Shown here piece after piece: positions 1 through 9,483 of a stretch of DNA of 64,000 nt; within the stretch, counting starts at the first letter, position 1, and the number at the start of each line of letters is the position of its first letter. The notes below the pieces were generated by a model. It made no database searches. It was not told the DNA's origin and was given only the letters and a program-made list of their open reading frames with translations. The DNA is from Streptomyces corallincola (GTDB lineage: Bacteria > Actinomycetota > Actinomycetes > Streptomycetales > Streptomycetaceae). The stretch covers positions 1 to 64,000 of the forward strand of contig NZ_JAHRXF010000027.1 in NCBI RefSeq assembly GCF_019104725.1, written 5' to 3'. A program made the position numbers and the translations under genes.

Positions 1-972
1 GTACTTCTCCACCCAGGGATGGTCCGGGGAGCACTGGAGGGCGAAGTCGAGCGCGACCTCCATGCCCAGCTCGCGGGCCCGGCCCACGAAGTGGTCGAAG
101 TCCTCCAGCGTCCCCAGCAGCGGATGGACGCTGTCGTGCCCGCCCTCGGGGGAGCCGATCGCCCACGGCACCCCGACGTCGTCCGGTGCCGGGGTGAGGG
201 TGTTGTTGCGGCCCTTGCGATGCGCGGTGCCGATGGGGTGGATCGGCGGGAGGTAGACCACGTCGAAACCCATCCGCGCGATGGCGTCCAGCCGCCGGGC
301 CGCCGTGCGGAACGTGCCGTGCGGGACCTCCTCCGTGCCCTCCGACCGCGGGAAGAACTCGTACCACGAACCGAACAGCGCCCGCTCCCGCTCGACCAGC
401 AGCGGCATCGGCTCCGACGCCGACAGCAGATCCCGAACCGGGTGGCGCTCCAGCACCTCGACGACCTCGGCCGACATCGCGGGCCGCAGCCGGTGGCCGA
501 CGGTCAGGCTGTCGTCGCCGAGAGCGCGGGCGGCGGCCAGCACCAGTTCGCGCCCGGCGCCCCGCGGCACCCCGGCCGCCGCGCGTTCGAACAGCTCGGC
601 GCCCTCCTCCAGCACCAGCCCGATGTCGATGCCCGCGGGGATCTTCACGGACGCCGTGTGCCGCCAGGTCGTCAGCGGGTCGCTCCACGCCTCGACCCGG
701 AACGACCAGCGGCCGGTCGCGTCCGGGGTGACGTCGGCGCCCCACACGTCGGTGCCGGGCGCCAGTTCACGCATCGGGGTCCAGGGGCCGCGCCGCCCGG
801 AGGGATCGCGCAGGACGACATTCGCGCCGACCGCGTCGTGCCCCTCCCGGAACACGGTCGCCGTCACCTGGAACGTCTCGCCGGTGACCGCCTTGGCCGG
901 GCGCCTTCCGCACTCGACGGCCGGCCGTACGTCACGTACCGGTACGCGGCCGATGGCGGGGGTCCTGCGCAT
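1..972 (-). CDS. glgE: Alpha-1,4-glucan:maltose-1-phosphate maltosyltransferase GlgE, N-terminal part (3' end beyond window)
   Basis: GlgE transfers maltosyl units from maltose-1-phosphate onto alpha-1,4-glucan in the cytoplasmic trehalose-to-glycogen pathway. The ATG at 970-972 follows a strong GGAGGTGA ribosome site. 324 codons are visible out of the roughly 670 usual for the family. The N-terminal carbohydrate-binding/beta-sandwich part is present (GETFQVTATVFREGHDAVGA, WSFRVEAWSDPLTTW), followed by the start of the GH13 barrel (GSWYEFFPRS, MGFDVVYLPPIHPIG, ELGMEVALDFALQCSPDHPW). The catalytic Asp lies beyond the window edge, so activity cannot be judged. glgX lies about 1.3 kb away on the other strand, which fits a glycogen-metabolism neighbourhood. 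Confidence 0.93.
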   Translation of the reverse strand, partial: MRRTPAIGRVPVRDVRPAVECGRRPAKAVTGETFQVTATVFREGHDAVGANVVLRDPSGRRGPWTPMRELAPGTDVWGADVTPDATGRWSFRVEAWSDPLTTWRHTASVKIPAGIDIGLVLEEGAELFERAAAGVPRGAGRELVLAAARALGDDSLTVGHRLRPAMSAEVVEVLERHPVRDLLSASEPMPLLVERERALFGSWYEFFPRSEGTEEVPHGTFRTAARRLDAIARMGFDVVYLPPIHPIGTAHRKGRNNTLTPAPDDVGVPWAIGSPEGGHDSVHPLLGTLEDFDHFVGRARELGMEVALDFALQCSPDHPWVEKY

Positions 973-1181
973 TCGTCTCACCTCCGTCGTGCGGCGAAGC
1001 CGGGCGCCTGGCCCCGCTTCGCGGTTCGGGAAAACAACCGGGAGAAACCATCCGGGGAAAACCTTCAGGGAAAACCGTCAGCGAAAAACCGTCCACGAAA
1101 AACCAGAACCGTCCGGACGCACGGAGGAGGAGACCTCAGCCGCCGCGCCCCGGAGGGGGGACTGCCGAGAACGGTGCCACG

Positions 1182-1481
1182 TCAGGGACTCGGCGCCGTG
1201 GAACGCCGCTCCGAAGGCGGCGACCGGCGCGCCGTCCGTCCCGGCCGGGGCCGTCCGTCCTGCCCGCGCACATATCCCGCGAGGGTGGTGCGCAGATAGT
1301 GCTCGGCCGCGTCCGCCGCCTCGCGGGCGCAGCGCTTCGCCATCAGTACGCACAAGGTGTAGCCCGAGTCCTCGAACGCGGCCCGGACGGTGCGGTCGTG
1401 GGGCCGGGCGAGCATCGTGCGCTCCCAGGCCCGGTAACGCCGCAACTGCCGGGCCACTTCGGCCTTGGCGGGGAGCAGCAT
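1182..1481 (-). CDS. DUF5133 domain protein
   Basis: Small Streptomyces-type protein of 99 aa starting MLLPAKAEVARQLRRYRAWE, with the DUF5133 pattern of an amphipathic N-terminal helix followed by 'GYTLCVLMAKRCAREAADAA'. No biochemical function is known to me for this family. The start at 1479-1481 was chosen because family members begin at this point; an upstream in-frame ATG at 1584-1586 would add 35 Arg-rich residues that do not resemble the family. The C-terminus is basic and Pro/Ser-rich and probably disordered. It is divergent from the gene at 1809, with an inverted repeat in the shared upstream region. Confidence 0.7.
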   Translation of the reverse strand: MLLPAKAEVARQLRRYRAWERTMLARPHDRTVRAAFEDSGYTLCVLMAKRCAREAADAAEHYLRTTLAGYVRGQDGRPRPGRTARRSPPSERRSTAPSP

Positions 1482-1808
1482 GACCCTCTTCACCTTCCAC
1501 GCTCTCGACTGGGCGCGTTCCCGACGGTCGGGTGGCGTCCGCGCACAGGAGGGCGCGGCACCGTTACGGCGATCGAGGCATTTCACTCATGGTGCACGGC
1601 CAAACACACATCGTCCTGTTGGACGTTCAACGACCCCGCCATTCGGAAGAGTGACGTCCCGCCATTCGTGAGGCTCGTGTTGCACGAATGGCGTAGCACG
1701 CTCACTGTGGTGGTGACTCAGAAGCGATCATCGCTCACGCCGAGTGTCCGGGAGCCTCCCGGAACGGGTGGCGGGGGCAGGAGCTTCGCCGGTGAGGAGT
1801 AAGCGACG
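1482..1808. promoter_or_regulatory. Divergent intergenic region with a perfect 11-bp inverted repeat (1660-1693)
   Basis: A 327-bp gap between divergent genes. CGCCATTCGTG at 1660-1670 and CACGAATGGCG at 1683-1693 form a perfect inverted repeat with a 12-nt spacer. A third, direct copy of CGCCATTCG lies at 1637-1645. The local sequence is less GC-rich than the surrounding genes. This arrangement fits a regulator-binding site for one or both genes. No -10/-35 pair was convincing. GAGGAG at about 1795-1800 is the ribosome site of the 1809 gene. Confidence 0.5.
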
Positions 1809-2317
1809 ATGAAGACCGCAGTTCCCTGCTACTACCACCTGGACGTGGAAGTCGGACCCGGACGGGTGGGACAGGTCAGCCGCATACTGGCCGCCCACCT
1901 GCGTCACTGGGATCTGGAGGACCTGATGGTCCCCGTCCGGCGCGGCGCCGAGATGCTCTTGCGGGCGATCGACGAGCACGCCACCGACAAGGACGCGTCG
2001 ATCGAGATGTGGTGGAACGGACAGCACCTCATCACCGCGATCGGCGGCCACGACCGGGACCTCCGCCCCGACCAGGACCTGCGCGCCTGCCTCGCGGACA
2101 TCGCCGCGATGAGCGACGGGTGGGGGTGCTGCGCCGCCGAGTCCGGCGGCACGATCATCTGGTTCTCGCAGCGCGCCCGTGCCGGTGAACGCGTCCCGCT
2201 GGTGCCGCTCGCCCCGTCGCCGGATCTCCGCCAGGGCCTCAGGGTGCCCCGCGCGCTGCCGGTGTCCTCCCTCGTCGCCCCGGCGGCGGCCGTCGAGCCC
2301 GTTCTGGCGGGCGCGCT

Positions 2318-2321
<4 letters not shown>
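1809..2321 (+). CDS. Degenerate HATPase/RsbW-like protein coupled to glgX
   Basis: A 170-aa protein whose first 110 residues have the outline of Streptomyces RsbW-type HATPase proteins (CYYHLDVEVGPGRVGQVSRI, then ILAAHLRHWDLEDLMVPVRR, then WWNGQHLITAIGGHDRDLRP). The usual N-box 'ELVTNA' is replaced by EMLLRAIDEH, and the following Asp-X-Gly box is not recognisable, so ATP binding is doubtful. The C-terminal 45 residues are Pro/Ala-rich. Its stop overlaps the GTG of glgX (GTGA, 2318-2321), so the two are probably translationally coupled. I infer a regulatory or structural role related to glgX; the family's function is not known to me. Confidence 0.6.
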
Positions 2322-4468
<2,147 letters not shown>

Positions 4469-4486
4469 CCGCCCGGCTCCGTCCGG

Positions 4487-5296
4487 TCAGCGCACCGGGC
4501 GCGAGGTGACCGTGAACTGCGCGCCGTCCGGGTCCCGCAGCACCGCCTCCGTCTCGTGCTCGCTCAGCACGCTCCCGCCGTGTTTCTCCGCCGTACGGGC
4601 GCAGCCCGCCACGTCGGCCACCGTGAAGTGCACCCGCCAGTGCGGCCGGACGGCCGGGTCGGGGGCGGCCTCCACCGCGCCGGAGTCGATGCGCGCCACC
4701 ACGTCGCCCCGGCTGCGCAGCACCACCTCGCCGCCCTCGTACTCCACCTCGCAGGCGCCCGGCTGCCCGGTCGCCCAGCCGAGGGTCTCGCCGTAGAAGA
4801 TCGCGGCGTCGAAGGCGTTGCGGGTGTGCAGCCGGATCGAGGTGGGGGCGGCCCGGCGCCACGCCTCCCAGTTGGAGACAAGGTCGCCCTGCCAGATGCC
4901 GAACGTCGCCCCGTCCCGGTCCGCGAGCAGCGCGGCCCGGCCCGGTGGGAACGACAGCGGGCCCACGGCCGCCGTCCCGCCGCGCTCACGGGCCCGCGCC
5001 ACCGCCACGTCGGCGTCCGGCACGGCGAAGTACGGCGTCCAGGCCACCGCCATCTGCCACATCGAGGCGACGGCGGCGATCCCCGCGACGGGCACCCCGT
5101 CCGCGAGGGCGATCCGGAAGTGCTCGCCCAGTTTGGCGCCGCGCCACCGCCAGCCCAGCACGGCGGAGTAGAACTCCTGGGTGGCGCCCAGGTCACGGCT
5201 GGTGAGGCTCACCCAGCAGGGCGCGCCGAACACGGAGCGCGTGGAGACGACGTCCCGTGTCCTCGGTCCGGCACCGGCAGGTGTGTCTGCGTTCAT
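4487..5296 (-). CDS. VOC (glyoxalase/bleomycin-resistance fold) protein, two-domain
   Basis: A 269-aa protein made of two vicinal-oxygen-chelate modules. The first starts at about residue 25 (FGAPCWVSLTSRDLGATQEF, then YSAVLGWRW); the second starts at about 140 (SIRLHTRNAFDAAIFYGETL). Many Streptomyces paralogues of this type are annotated as hydroxylases or glyoxalases without a tested substrate, so no reaction is assigned. The ATG at 5294-5296 was chosen because AGGAC lies upstream; an in-frame start at 5344 would add 16 residues without similarity. It converges with glgX, leaving 18 bp between the stops. Confidence 0.8.
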   Translation of the reverse strand: MNADTPAGAGPRTRDVVSTRSVFGAPCWVSLTSRDLGATQEFYSAVLGWRWRGAKLGEHFRIALADGVPVAGIAAVASMWQMAVAWTPYFAVPDADVAVARARERGGTAAVGPLSFPPGRAALLADRDGATFGIWQGDLVSNWEAWRRAAPTSIRLHTRNAFDAAIFYGETLGWATGQPGACEVEYEGGEVVLRSRGDVVARIDSGAVEAAPDPAVRPHWRVHFTVADVAGCARTAEKHGGSVLSEHETEAVLRDPDGAQFTVTSRPVR

Positions 5297-5432
5297 GTCA
5301 GTCGCGTCCTGGTCTCGTGGCCGGACGGCCCACCGGTGGGGCACCGGTGTCCGGTCCGACTGGATGGGGATCGCCTGTCGGGTACCCGTGCGGTGCCGGT
5401 CCAGGCGGATGACCGGCGGCGATGGAGCCCGG

Positions 5433-6293
5433 TCAGCCTTCCCGACCCGGCTGCCGTCCCCGCTCGGGCTCCTGGTCCGGCTCCTCGGCGGGGTGTGCCT
5501 CCTCGGCGGGTTCCGCCAGGAGTTCCCCGCGCAGGCGGTCGAAGCAGCCGCTCAGCAGGCGGGAGACGTGCATCTGGGAGATGCCCAGCTCCTCGGCTAT
5601 CCGGCTCTGGGTCATACCGCCGAAGAAGCGCAGGTAGAGGATGGTCCGCTCACGCTCCGGGAGCGCCAGGAGGCAGGGGCGGACGGCCGCGCGGTCCACC
5701 ACCAGCTCGAAACCGGGGTCGGACTCGCCCAGCGAGTCACCGAGGGCGTACCCGTCCGCGCCGGTCACCTCGGCGTCCAGCGAGAGCGCGGTGAAGCACT
5801 CCAGGGCCTCCATGCCGGTGCGCACCTCGTCCTCGGTGAGCCGGGTGTGCTCCGCCGTCTCCGCCACGGTGGGGGAGCGGCCCGGTGTGGTCTGGGCCAG
5901 CTCGCGCAGCGCCACCCGGACCCGGTTGCGCAGCTCCTGCACCCGGCGGGGCACGTGCAGCGTCCACATGTGGTCGCGGAAGTGCCGCTTGATCTCGCCG
6001 GTGATGGTGGGCACGGCGTACGCCTCGAAGGCCCGGCCGCGCTCCGGGTCGTAGTGGTCCACGGCCTTCACCAGGCCGAGCGCGGCCACCTGGTACAGAT
6101 CCTCCAGGGACTCGCCGCGGCCCCGGAAGCGGACGGCGATGCGCTCGGCCATCGGCAGCCACAGCCGGACCAGCTCGTCGCGCAGCGCGGCCCGCTCGGG
6201 GCCGTCCGGCAGCCCGGCAAGCCGTTCGAAGGACTCGGCCGTGTCCGGCGCGTCGTCGTGCGGGTGGGTCCTCGTGCTTCCGGTGACAGGCAT
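5433..6293 (-). CDS. SigB/SigF-family RNA polymerase sigma factor
   Basis: A 286-aa alternative sigma factor of the SigB/F/G stress and sporulation group. Region 2 is clear (RLWLPMAERIAVRFRGRGES, then LEDLYQVAALGLVKAVDHYD, then FEAYAVPTITGEIKRHFRDH). Region 3 follows (GRSPTVAETAEHTRLTEDEV), then region 4 with its HTH (ALPERERTILYLRFFGGMTQ, SRIAEELGISQMHVSRLL). The acidic C-terminal tail after LLSGCFDRLRGELLAEP is probably flexible. The ATG at 6291-6293 has GAGGGA upstream; longer in-frame extensions look unrelated. Members are usually controlled by RsbW-like anti-sigma kinases; none is adjacent, though RsbW-like proteins occur at 1.8 kb and 49.7 kb. A possible self-type promoter lies at 6424-6449. 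Confidence 0.93.
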   Translation of the reverse strand: MPVTGSTRTHPHDDAPDTAESFERLAGLPDGPERAALRDELVRLWLPMAERIAVRFRGRGESLEDLYQVAALGLVKAVDHYDPERGRAFEAYAVPTITGEIKRHFRDHMWTLHVPRRVQELRNRVRVALRELAQTTPGRSPTVAETAEHTRLTEDEVRTGMEALECFTALSLDAEVTGADGYALGDSLGESDPGFELVVDRAAVRPCLLALPERERTILYLRFFGGMTQSRIAEELGISQMHVSRLLSGCFDRLRGELLAEPAEEAHPAEEPDQEPERGRQPGREG

Positions 6294-6423
6294 CGCGCAC
6301 TTCCCTCGCCAGGTGCTGGTGTCAGGAAACGTGGGAGCGGATCTCGGCGCCCGGAGGAAACACCGGGGTGCCCGGAACGCGCGGCTCCCACGACGTGCCT
6401 CCTGTCCGAAGCACCTTCGATTC

Positions 6424-6449
6424 ATTCCCATTAGAGGACAATACGAAAC
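6424..6449 (-). promoter_or_regulatory. Possible SigB-type promoter of the sigma-factor gene
   Basis: On the minus strand GTTTC (6449-6445), a 15-nt spacer and GGGAAT (6429-6424) resemble the Streptomyces SigB-group pattern GTTT-N14-16-GGGTAY. It lies about 130 bp upstream of the ATG at 6293. If correct, the sigma factor would be autoregulated. The -10 carries GGGAAT rather than GGGTA, so this is tentative. Confidence 0.4.
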
Positions 6450-6484
6450 AAATCGCTCTGCCGTGGGAGGGATGCGGGAGGTTC

Positions 6485-6525
6485 TTGACCGATCCTTGGC
6501 GCGATGTACCTCTGTAGCAGAGGTA
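6485..6525 (+). promoter_or_regulatory. Promoter and MarR-type operator of the marR-ABC exporter operon
   Basis: TTGACC (6485-6490) is followed at 16 nt by TACCTC (6507-6512). The -10 lies inside the inverted repeat TACCTCTG-TAG-CAGAGGTA (6507-6514 and 6518-6525, 8-bp arms). A repressor bound here would block RNA polymerase, which fits autoregulation by the MarR protein encoded directly downstream. Transcription would then start near 6519, so the in-frame ATG at 6504 cannot be used and the GTG at 6537 is the likely start. Confidence 0.65.
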
Positions 6526-6536
6526 ACGTTCCTGAC

Positions 6537-6989
6537 GTGGAGAGCGAATTCCCTCAGGAACTGGCCGACGCCCTCACCGGCATCCACCGGCTCAGCCGCC
6601 GCGGACTGCGCGGCGCGACGACCGGACCCCGGCTGCGCGGCGCCGAGGCGGAACTGCTGCGGCTGGTCCGCGCCCGGCCGGGCATCGGCGTCTCGGACGC
6701 AGCCCGTGAACTCCGGCTCGCGGGCAACTCCGTCTCGACCCTGGTCAACCACCTCGTCCGGGACGGACATCTGGTCCGGGAGACCGACCCCGCCGACCGG
6801 CGCGCCGCCCGCCTGCTGCTCACCGACACCGCCGAGCGCCGCCTCGCGGACTGGCAACGCCGCCGCGCCGAACTCATCGGACGGCACCTGGACCGGCTCG
6901 ACCCGGCCGACCTGGACGCGCTGCGGGCCGCCCTGCCCGCCCTGCGGAAGCTCGCCGACACCCTGCACGAGGAGGCCGAGGAGACATGA
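6537..6989 (+). CDS. MarR-family transcriptional regulator
   Basis: A 150-aa winged-helix repressor. The DNA-binding part reads LLRLVRARPGIGVSDAAREL, then RLAGNSVSTLVNHLVRDGHL, then the wing VRETDPADRRAARLLLTD. The dimerisation helices are at both ends. GTG at 6537 is preferred over ATG at 6504 because the predicted promoter/operator covers the latter; AGAGGT lies upstream. The stop overlaps the next ATG (ATGA, 6986-6989), so it is coupled to the ABC transporter genes. It probably represses this export operon and releases it on binding the exported compound; the ligand is unknown. Confidence 0.87.
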   Translation: MESEFPQELADALTGIHRLSRRGLRGATTGPRLRGAEAELLRLVRARPGIGVSDAARELRLAGNSVSTLVNHLVRDGHLVRETDPADRRAARLLLTDTAERRLADWQRRRAELIGRHLDRLDPADLDALRAALPALRKLADTLHEEAEET

Positions 6990-7825
6990 CCCGCCCGACC
7001 GATCCACCACCCCCCGACGCCGTGACCTGCGCGGGACTCGTCCACACCTTCGGTGAGACCCGCGCCGTGGACGGACTCGATCTCTCCGTGCGCCCGGGCG
7101 AGGTCTTCGGCCTGCTCGGACCCAACGGCGCGGGCAAGACCACCGCCATCCGCTGCCTCACCACCCTGCTGCCGGTGCGGACCGGCACCGTCAGCGTCTT
7201 CGGCCACGACACCACCGGCGAACGCATGGCCGTGCGCCGCCTGCTCGGCTACGTACCGCAGCAGCTCTCCGCCGACAGCGCCCTCACCGGCCGGGAGAAC
7301 GTCGCCCTGTTCGCGCGGGTCTTCGACGTACCCCGCCGGGAACGCGGCGAGCGCGTCACCCAGGCGCTCACCGCCGTCGGACTCGCGGACGCCGCCGAAC
7401 GCCTCGCCGGTACCTACTCCGGCGGCATGGTCCGCCGCCTGGAACTCGCCCAGGCCCTGGTCAGCGCGCCCCGCCTGCTGATCCTCGACGAACCGACCAT
7501 CGGCCTCGACCCGATCGCCCGCACCGGTGTCTGGGAGCACATCAACGCGGTCCGCGCCGCCACCGGGATGACCGTCCTCGTCACCACGCACTACATGGAC
7601 GAGGCCGACCAGTACTGCGACCGGGTCGGCCTCATGCACCGGGGCCGGGTCCGGGCGCTGGGCACCCCCGCCGAACTGCGGCGCGGCCTCGCCGACCGGC
7701 GCGGCACCGACACCCTGCCCACGCTGGAGGACGTCTTCCGGGACGTCGCCGGCAGCGGCCTCGACTCCGGAGGAGGTTTCCGCGATGTCCGAAGCACCCG
7801 CCGCACCGCCCGCCGTGTCGGCTGA
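6986..7825 (+). CDS. ABC transporter ATP-binding protein (DrrA-like drug/antibiotic exporter)
   Basis: A 279-aa ATPase of the DrrA class that powers drug or lipid export with the permease at 7785. Walker A GPNGAGKTT is at residues 45-53, then Q-loop (YVPQQLSADSALTGRENV), signature YSGGMVRRLELAQAL, Walker B LLILDEPTIGLDP and H-loop VTTHYMDEADQ. The C-terminal extension of about 60 residues is usual for DrrA types. It overlaps the MarR stop by 4 nt and the permease start by 41 nt, so the three genes form one operon. The substrate cannot be read from the sequence. Confidence 0.93.
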   Translation: MTRPTDPPPPDAVTCAGLVHTFGETRAVDGLDLSVRPGEVFGLLGPNGAGKTTAIRCLTTLLPVRTGTVSVFGHDTTGERMAVRRLLGYVPQQLSADSALTGRENVALFARVFDVPRRERGERVTQALTAVGLADAAERLAGTYSGGMVRRLELAQALVSAPRLLILDEPTIGLDPIARTGVWEHINAVRAATGMTVLVTTHYMDEADQYCDRVGLMHRGRVRALGTPAELRRGLADRRGTDTLPTLEDVFRDVAGSGLDSGGGFRDVRSTRRTARRVG

Positions 7826-8639
7826 CCCCGCCCGCACCGCGGCCCTGCTGCTCACCCCGCCCACCCCGCGCCCCGGCTGGCGGCTGCTGCCCGCCCGCGT
7901 CGCCGCGCTGTGCGCCGTCGAACTCCAGAAGCTCCGGCACGACCGCACCGAGCTGTACACCCGCGCCGTCCAGCCCGCCCTGTGGCTGCTGATCTTCGGT
8001 CAGACCTTCACACGCATCCACGCCATACCCACCGGCGGCATTCCGTACCTCGACTACATGGCGCCGGGGATCATCGCCCAGTCCGCCATGTTCATCGCCA
8101 TCTTCTACGGCATCCAGATCATCTGGGAACGCGACGCGGGCATCCTCAACAAGCTCCTCGTCACCCCCACGCCCCGCTCCGCGCTGATCACCGGCAAGGC
8201 GTTCGCGGCCGGGCTGAAGTCCCTGGTGCAGGCGGTCGTGGTGATCGTCATCGCCGCGCTGCTCGGGGTCGGCCTCACCTGGAACCCGCTGAAGCTGCTC
8301 GGTGTCGCGCTCGCCGTCGTCCTCGCCTCCGCGTTCTTCTCCTGCCTGTCCATGACCATCGCGGGCATCGTGCTCAGCCGCGACCGGCTCATGGGCTTCG
8401 GACAGGCGATCACCATGCCGCTGTTCTTCGGCTCCAACGCCCTGTACCCCGTCTCGGTGATGCCGGGCTGGCTCCAGGCCGTCAGCAAGGTCAACCCGCT
8501 CAGCTATCAAGTGGACGCCCTGCGCGGGCTGCTGCTCGGTACGCCGTCCCACCTCGGCGCCGATTTCGGGGTGCTGGCGCTGGCCGCGGCGCTCGGCATC
8601 ACCGCCGCCTCCTCGCTCCTCGGACGGCTCGCCCGCTGA
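7785..8639 (+). CDS. ABC-2 type exporter permease (DrrB-like)
   Basis: A 284-aa integral membrane protein with about six transmembrane helices after a Pro/Ala-rich cytosolic N-terminus of 45 residues. The ABC-2 signature region reads GIPYLDYMAPGIIAQSAMFI, then ERDAGILNKLLVTPTPRSAL, a coupling-helix motif typical of DrrB proteins. It forms the membrane channel for the ATPase at 6986. The ATG lies inside the upstream gene, with GGAGGAGG about 7-14 nt upstream, so the overlap is genuine. Confidence 0.93.
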   Translation: MSEAPAAPPAVSADPARTAALLLTPPTPRPGWRLLPARVAALCAVELQKLRHDRTELYTRAVQPALWLLIFGQTFTRIHAIPTGGIPYLDYMAPGIIAQSAMFIAIFYGIQIIWERDAGILNKLLVTPTPRSALITGKAFAAGLKSLVQAVVVIVIAALLGVGLTWNPLKLLGVALAVVLASAFFSCLSMTIAGIVLSRDRLMGFGQAITMPLFFGSNALYPVSVMPGWLQAVSKVNPLSYQVDALRGLLLGTPSHLGADFGVLALAAALGITAASSLLGRLAR

Positions 8640-8738
8640 CCCGGCACCCATCGGCCCGGGCCCGTCCGCCGACGTGATGTGCGGCACGCGGCCCGGCGGC
8701 GCGGGCACCGGGCCGGGGGGATTGTTCCTGCGCAACGC

Positions 8739-8821
8739 TTGATCGTCGATCAAACAGGGCGAACCCCCTGGCCACAGCGTATTCCGCTCATTTGACAGTG
8801 CGCTCAGCACACAGATAGACA
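8739..8821 (+). promoter_or_regulatory. Putative promoter and inverted repeat upstream of the 8851 gene
   Basis: TTGATC-GTC-GATCAA (8739-8753) is a perfect 6-bp inverted repeat. Further down, TTGACA at 8792-8797 is a consensus -35, with GATAGA (8814-8819, 16-nt spacer) or TAGACA (8816-8821, 18-nt) as -10. The -10 ends about 30 nt from the GTG at 8851. No regulator is encoded next to it. Confidence 0.5.
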
Positions 8822-8850
8822 GCAGCTCTCGAAAGGTCGAGAGGGGCACT

Positions 8851-9423
8851 GTGTACGAGCCGAACGTGGTCGGGGACTGGCGCGAGTACGACGAGCACGC
8901 CGGTCTGCGGGTCCGCGTCCACCGTCTGGAGACGTGCGAACCGCCGCGCGGACGCGACGACGCCGCCGCCGGGCTCGCCTACTTCAGCGTCCGGGTGACC
9001 GTCGAGAACCGGGGCGCCGGACACCTCGGCATCCATCTGGAGGACGGTCAGATCGACGTACGGGTCGGCCCGGACGGCGAGGGCGCGTTCCTCGACTGGC
9101 GCAACTCCCAGTTCATCGAGGGCTTCGACGTCTACCCGCTGCGCCGCGCCACCGCCGTGCTCTACGCCGCCGCGCCCGAGGCGTCCCTCGGCCACGTGGA
9201 CGTGCAGGTGCAGCTCCGGGTGGACGAGGAGTGGACCGACCGGCGGCTGTGGACCGGCGGCACCGGTGTCCTGGAGGCGGCCACGGCCACCCCGGTCACC
9301 GGCACGGTGCCCGGCGGCCTCGCCCATCAGGTGAGCGCCTATCTGAAGGACGCCGTCGCCCAGGAGGCGGTCGCGGAGGACGCGTCGGCCCCGAAGGACC
9401 AGAAGGAGCCGGGGGGCGGCTGA
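8851..9423 (+). CDS. Conserved hypothetical protein (immunoglobulin-like fold suspected)
   Basis: A 190-aa soluble protein without signal peptide or membrane segment. The middle part (FSVRVTVENRGAGHLGIHLE, then VGPDGEGAFLDWRNSQFIEG) reads as beta-strand-rich, like DUF4352-type Ig-like domains describing a 'free ligand' surface, but this is only a resemblance. The C-terminus is Ala/Glu/Lys-rich. It starts at GTG 8851 after AGAGGGGCACT. Function unknown. It converges with hemC. Confidence 0.7.
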   Translation: MYEPNVVGDWREYDEHAGLRVRVHRLETCEPPRGRDDAAAGLAYFSVRVTVENRGAGHLGIHLEDGQIDVRVGPDGEGAFLDWRNSQFIEGFDVYPLRRATAVLYAAAPEASLGHVDVQVQLRVDEEWTDRRLWTGGTGVLEAATATPVTGTVPGGLAHQVSAYLKDAVAQEAVAEDASAPKDQKEPGGG

Positions 9424-9441
9424 CCGCCGAGGAGCCCGGCG

Positions 9442-9470
9442 GGGCGGCACGACAGCCGGTCGCGCCGCCC
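9442..9470. terminator. Hairpin between convergent genes
   Basis: GGGCGGC (9442-9448) pairs with GCCGCCC (9464-9470) around a 15-nt loop, located between the convergent stops at 9423 and 9484. It is a modest stem with no T-tract. Terminators without T-tracts are common in Streptomyces, so a terminator is plausible but weak. Confidence 0.4.
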
Positions 9471-9483
9471 TCGTGTCACAGCA

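Noticed and set aside
6294..7010. N-terminal extension of the sigma factor to about 525 residues
   Set aside because: It would overlap the MarR and ABC genes on the other strand and has no sigma-factor homology; the start at 6293 has a ribosome site.
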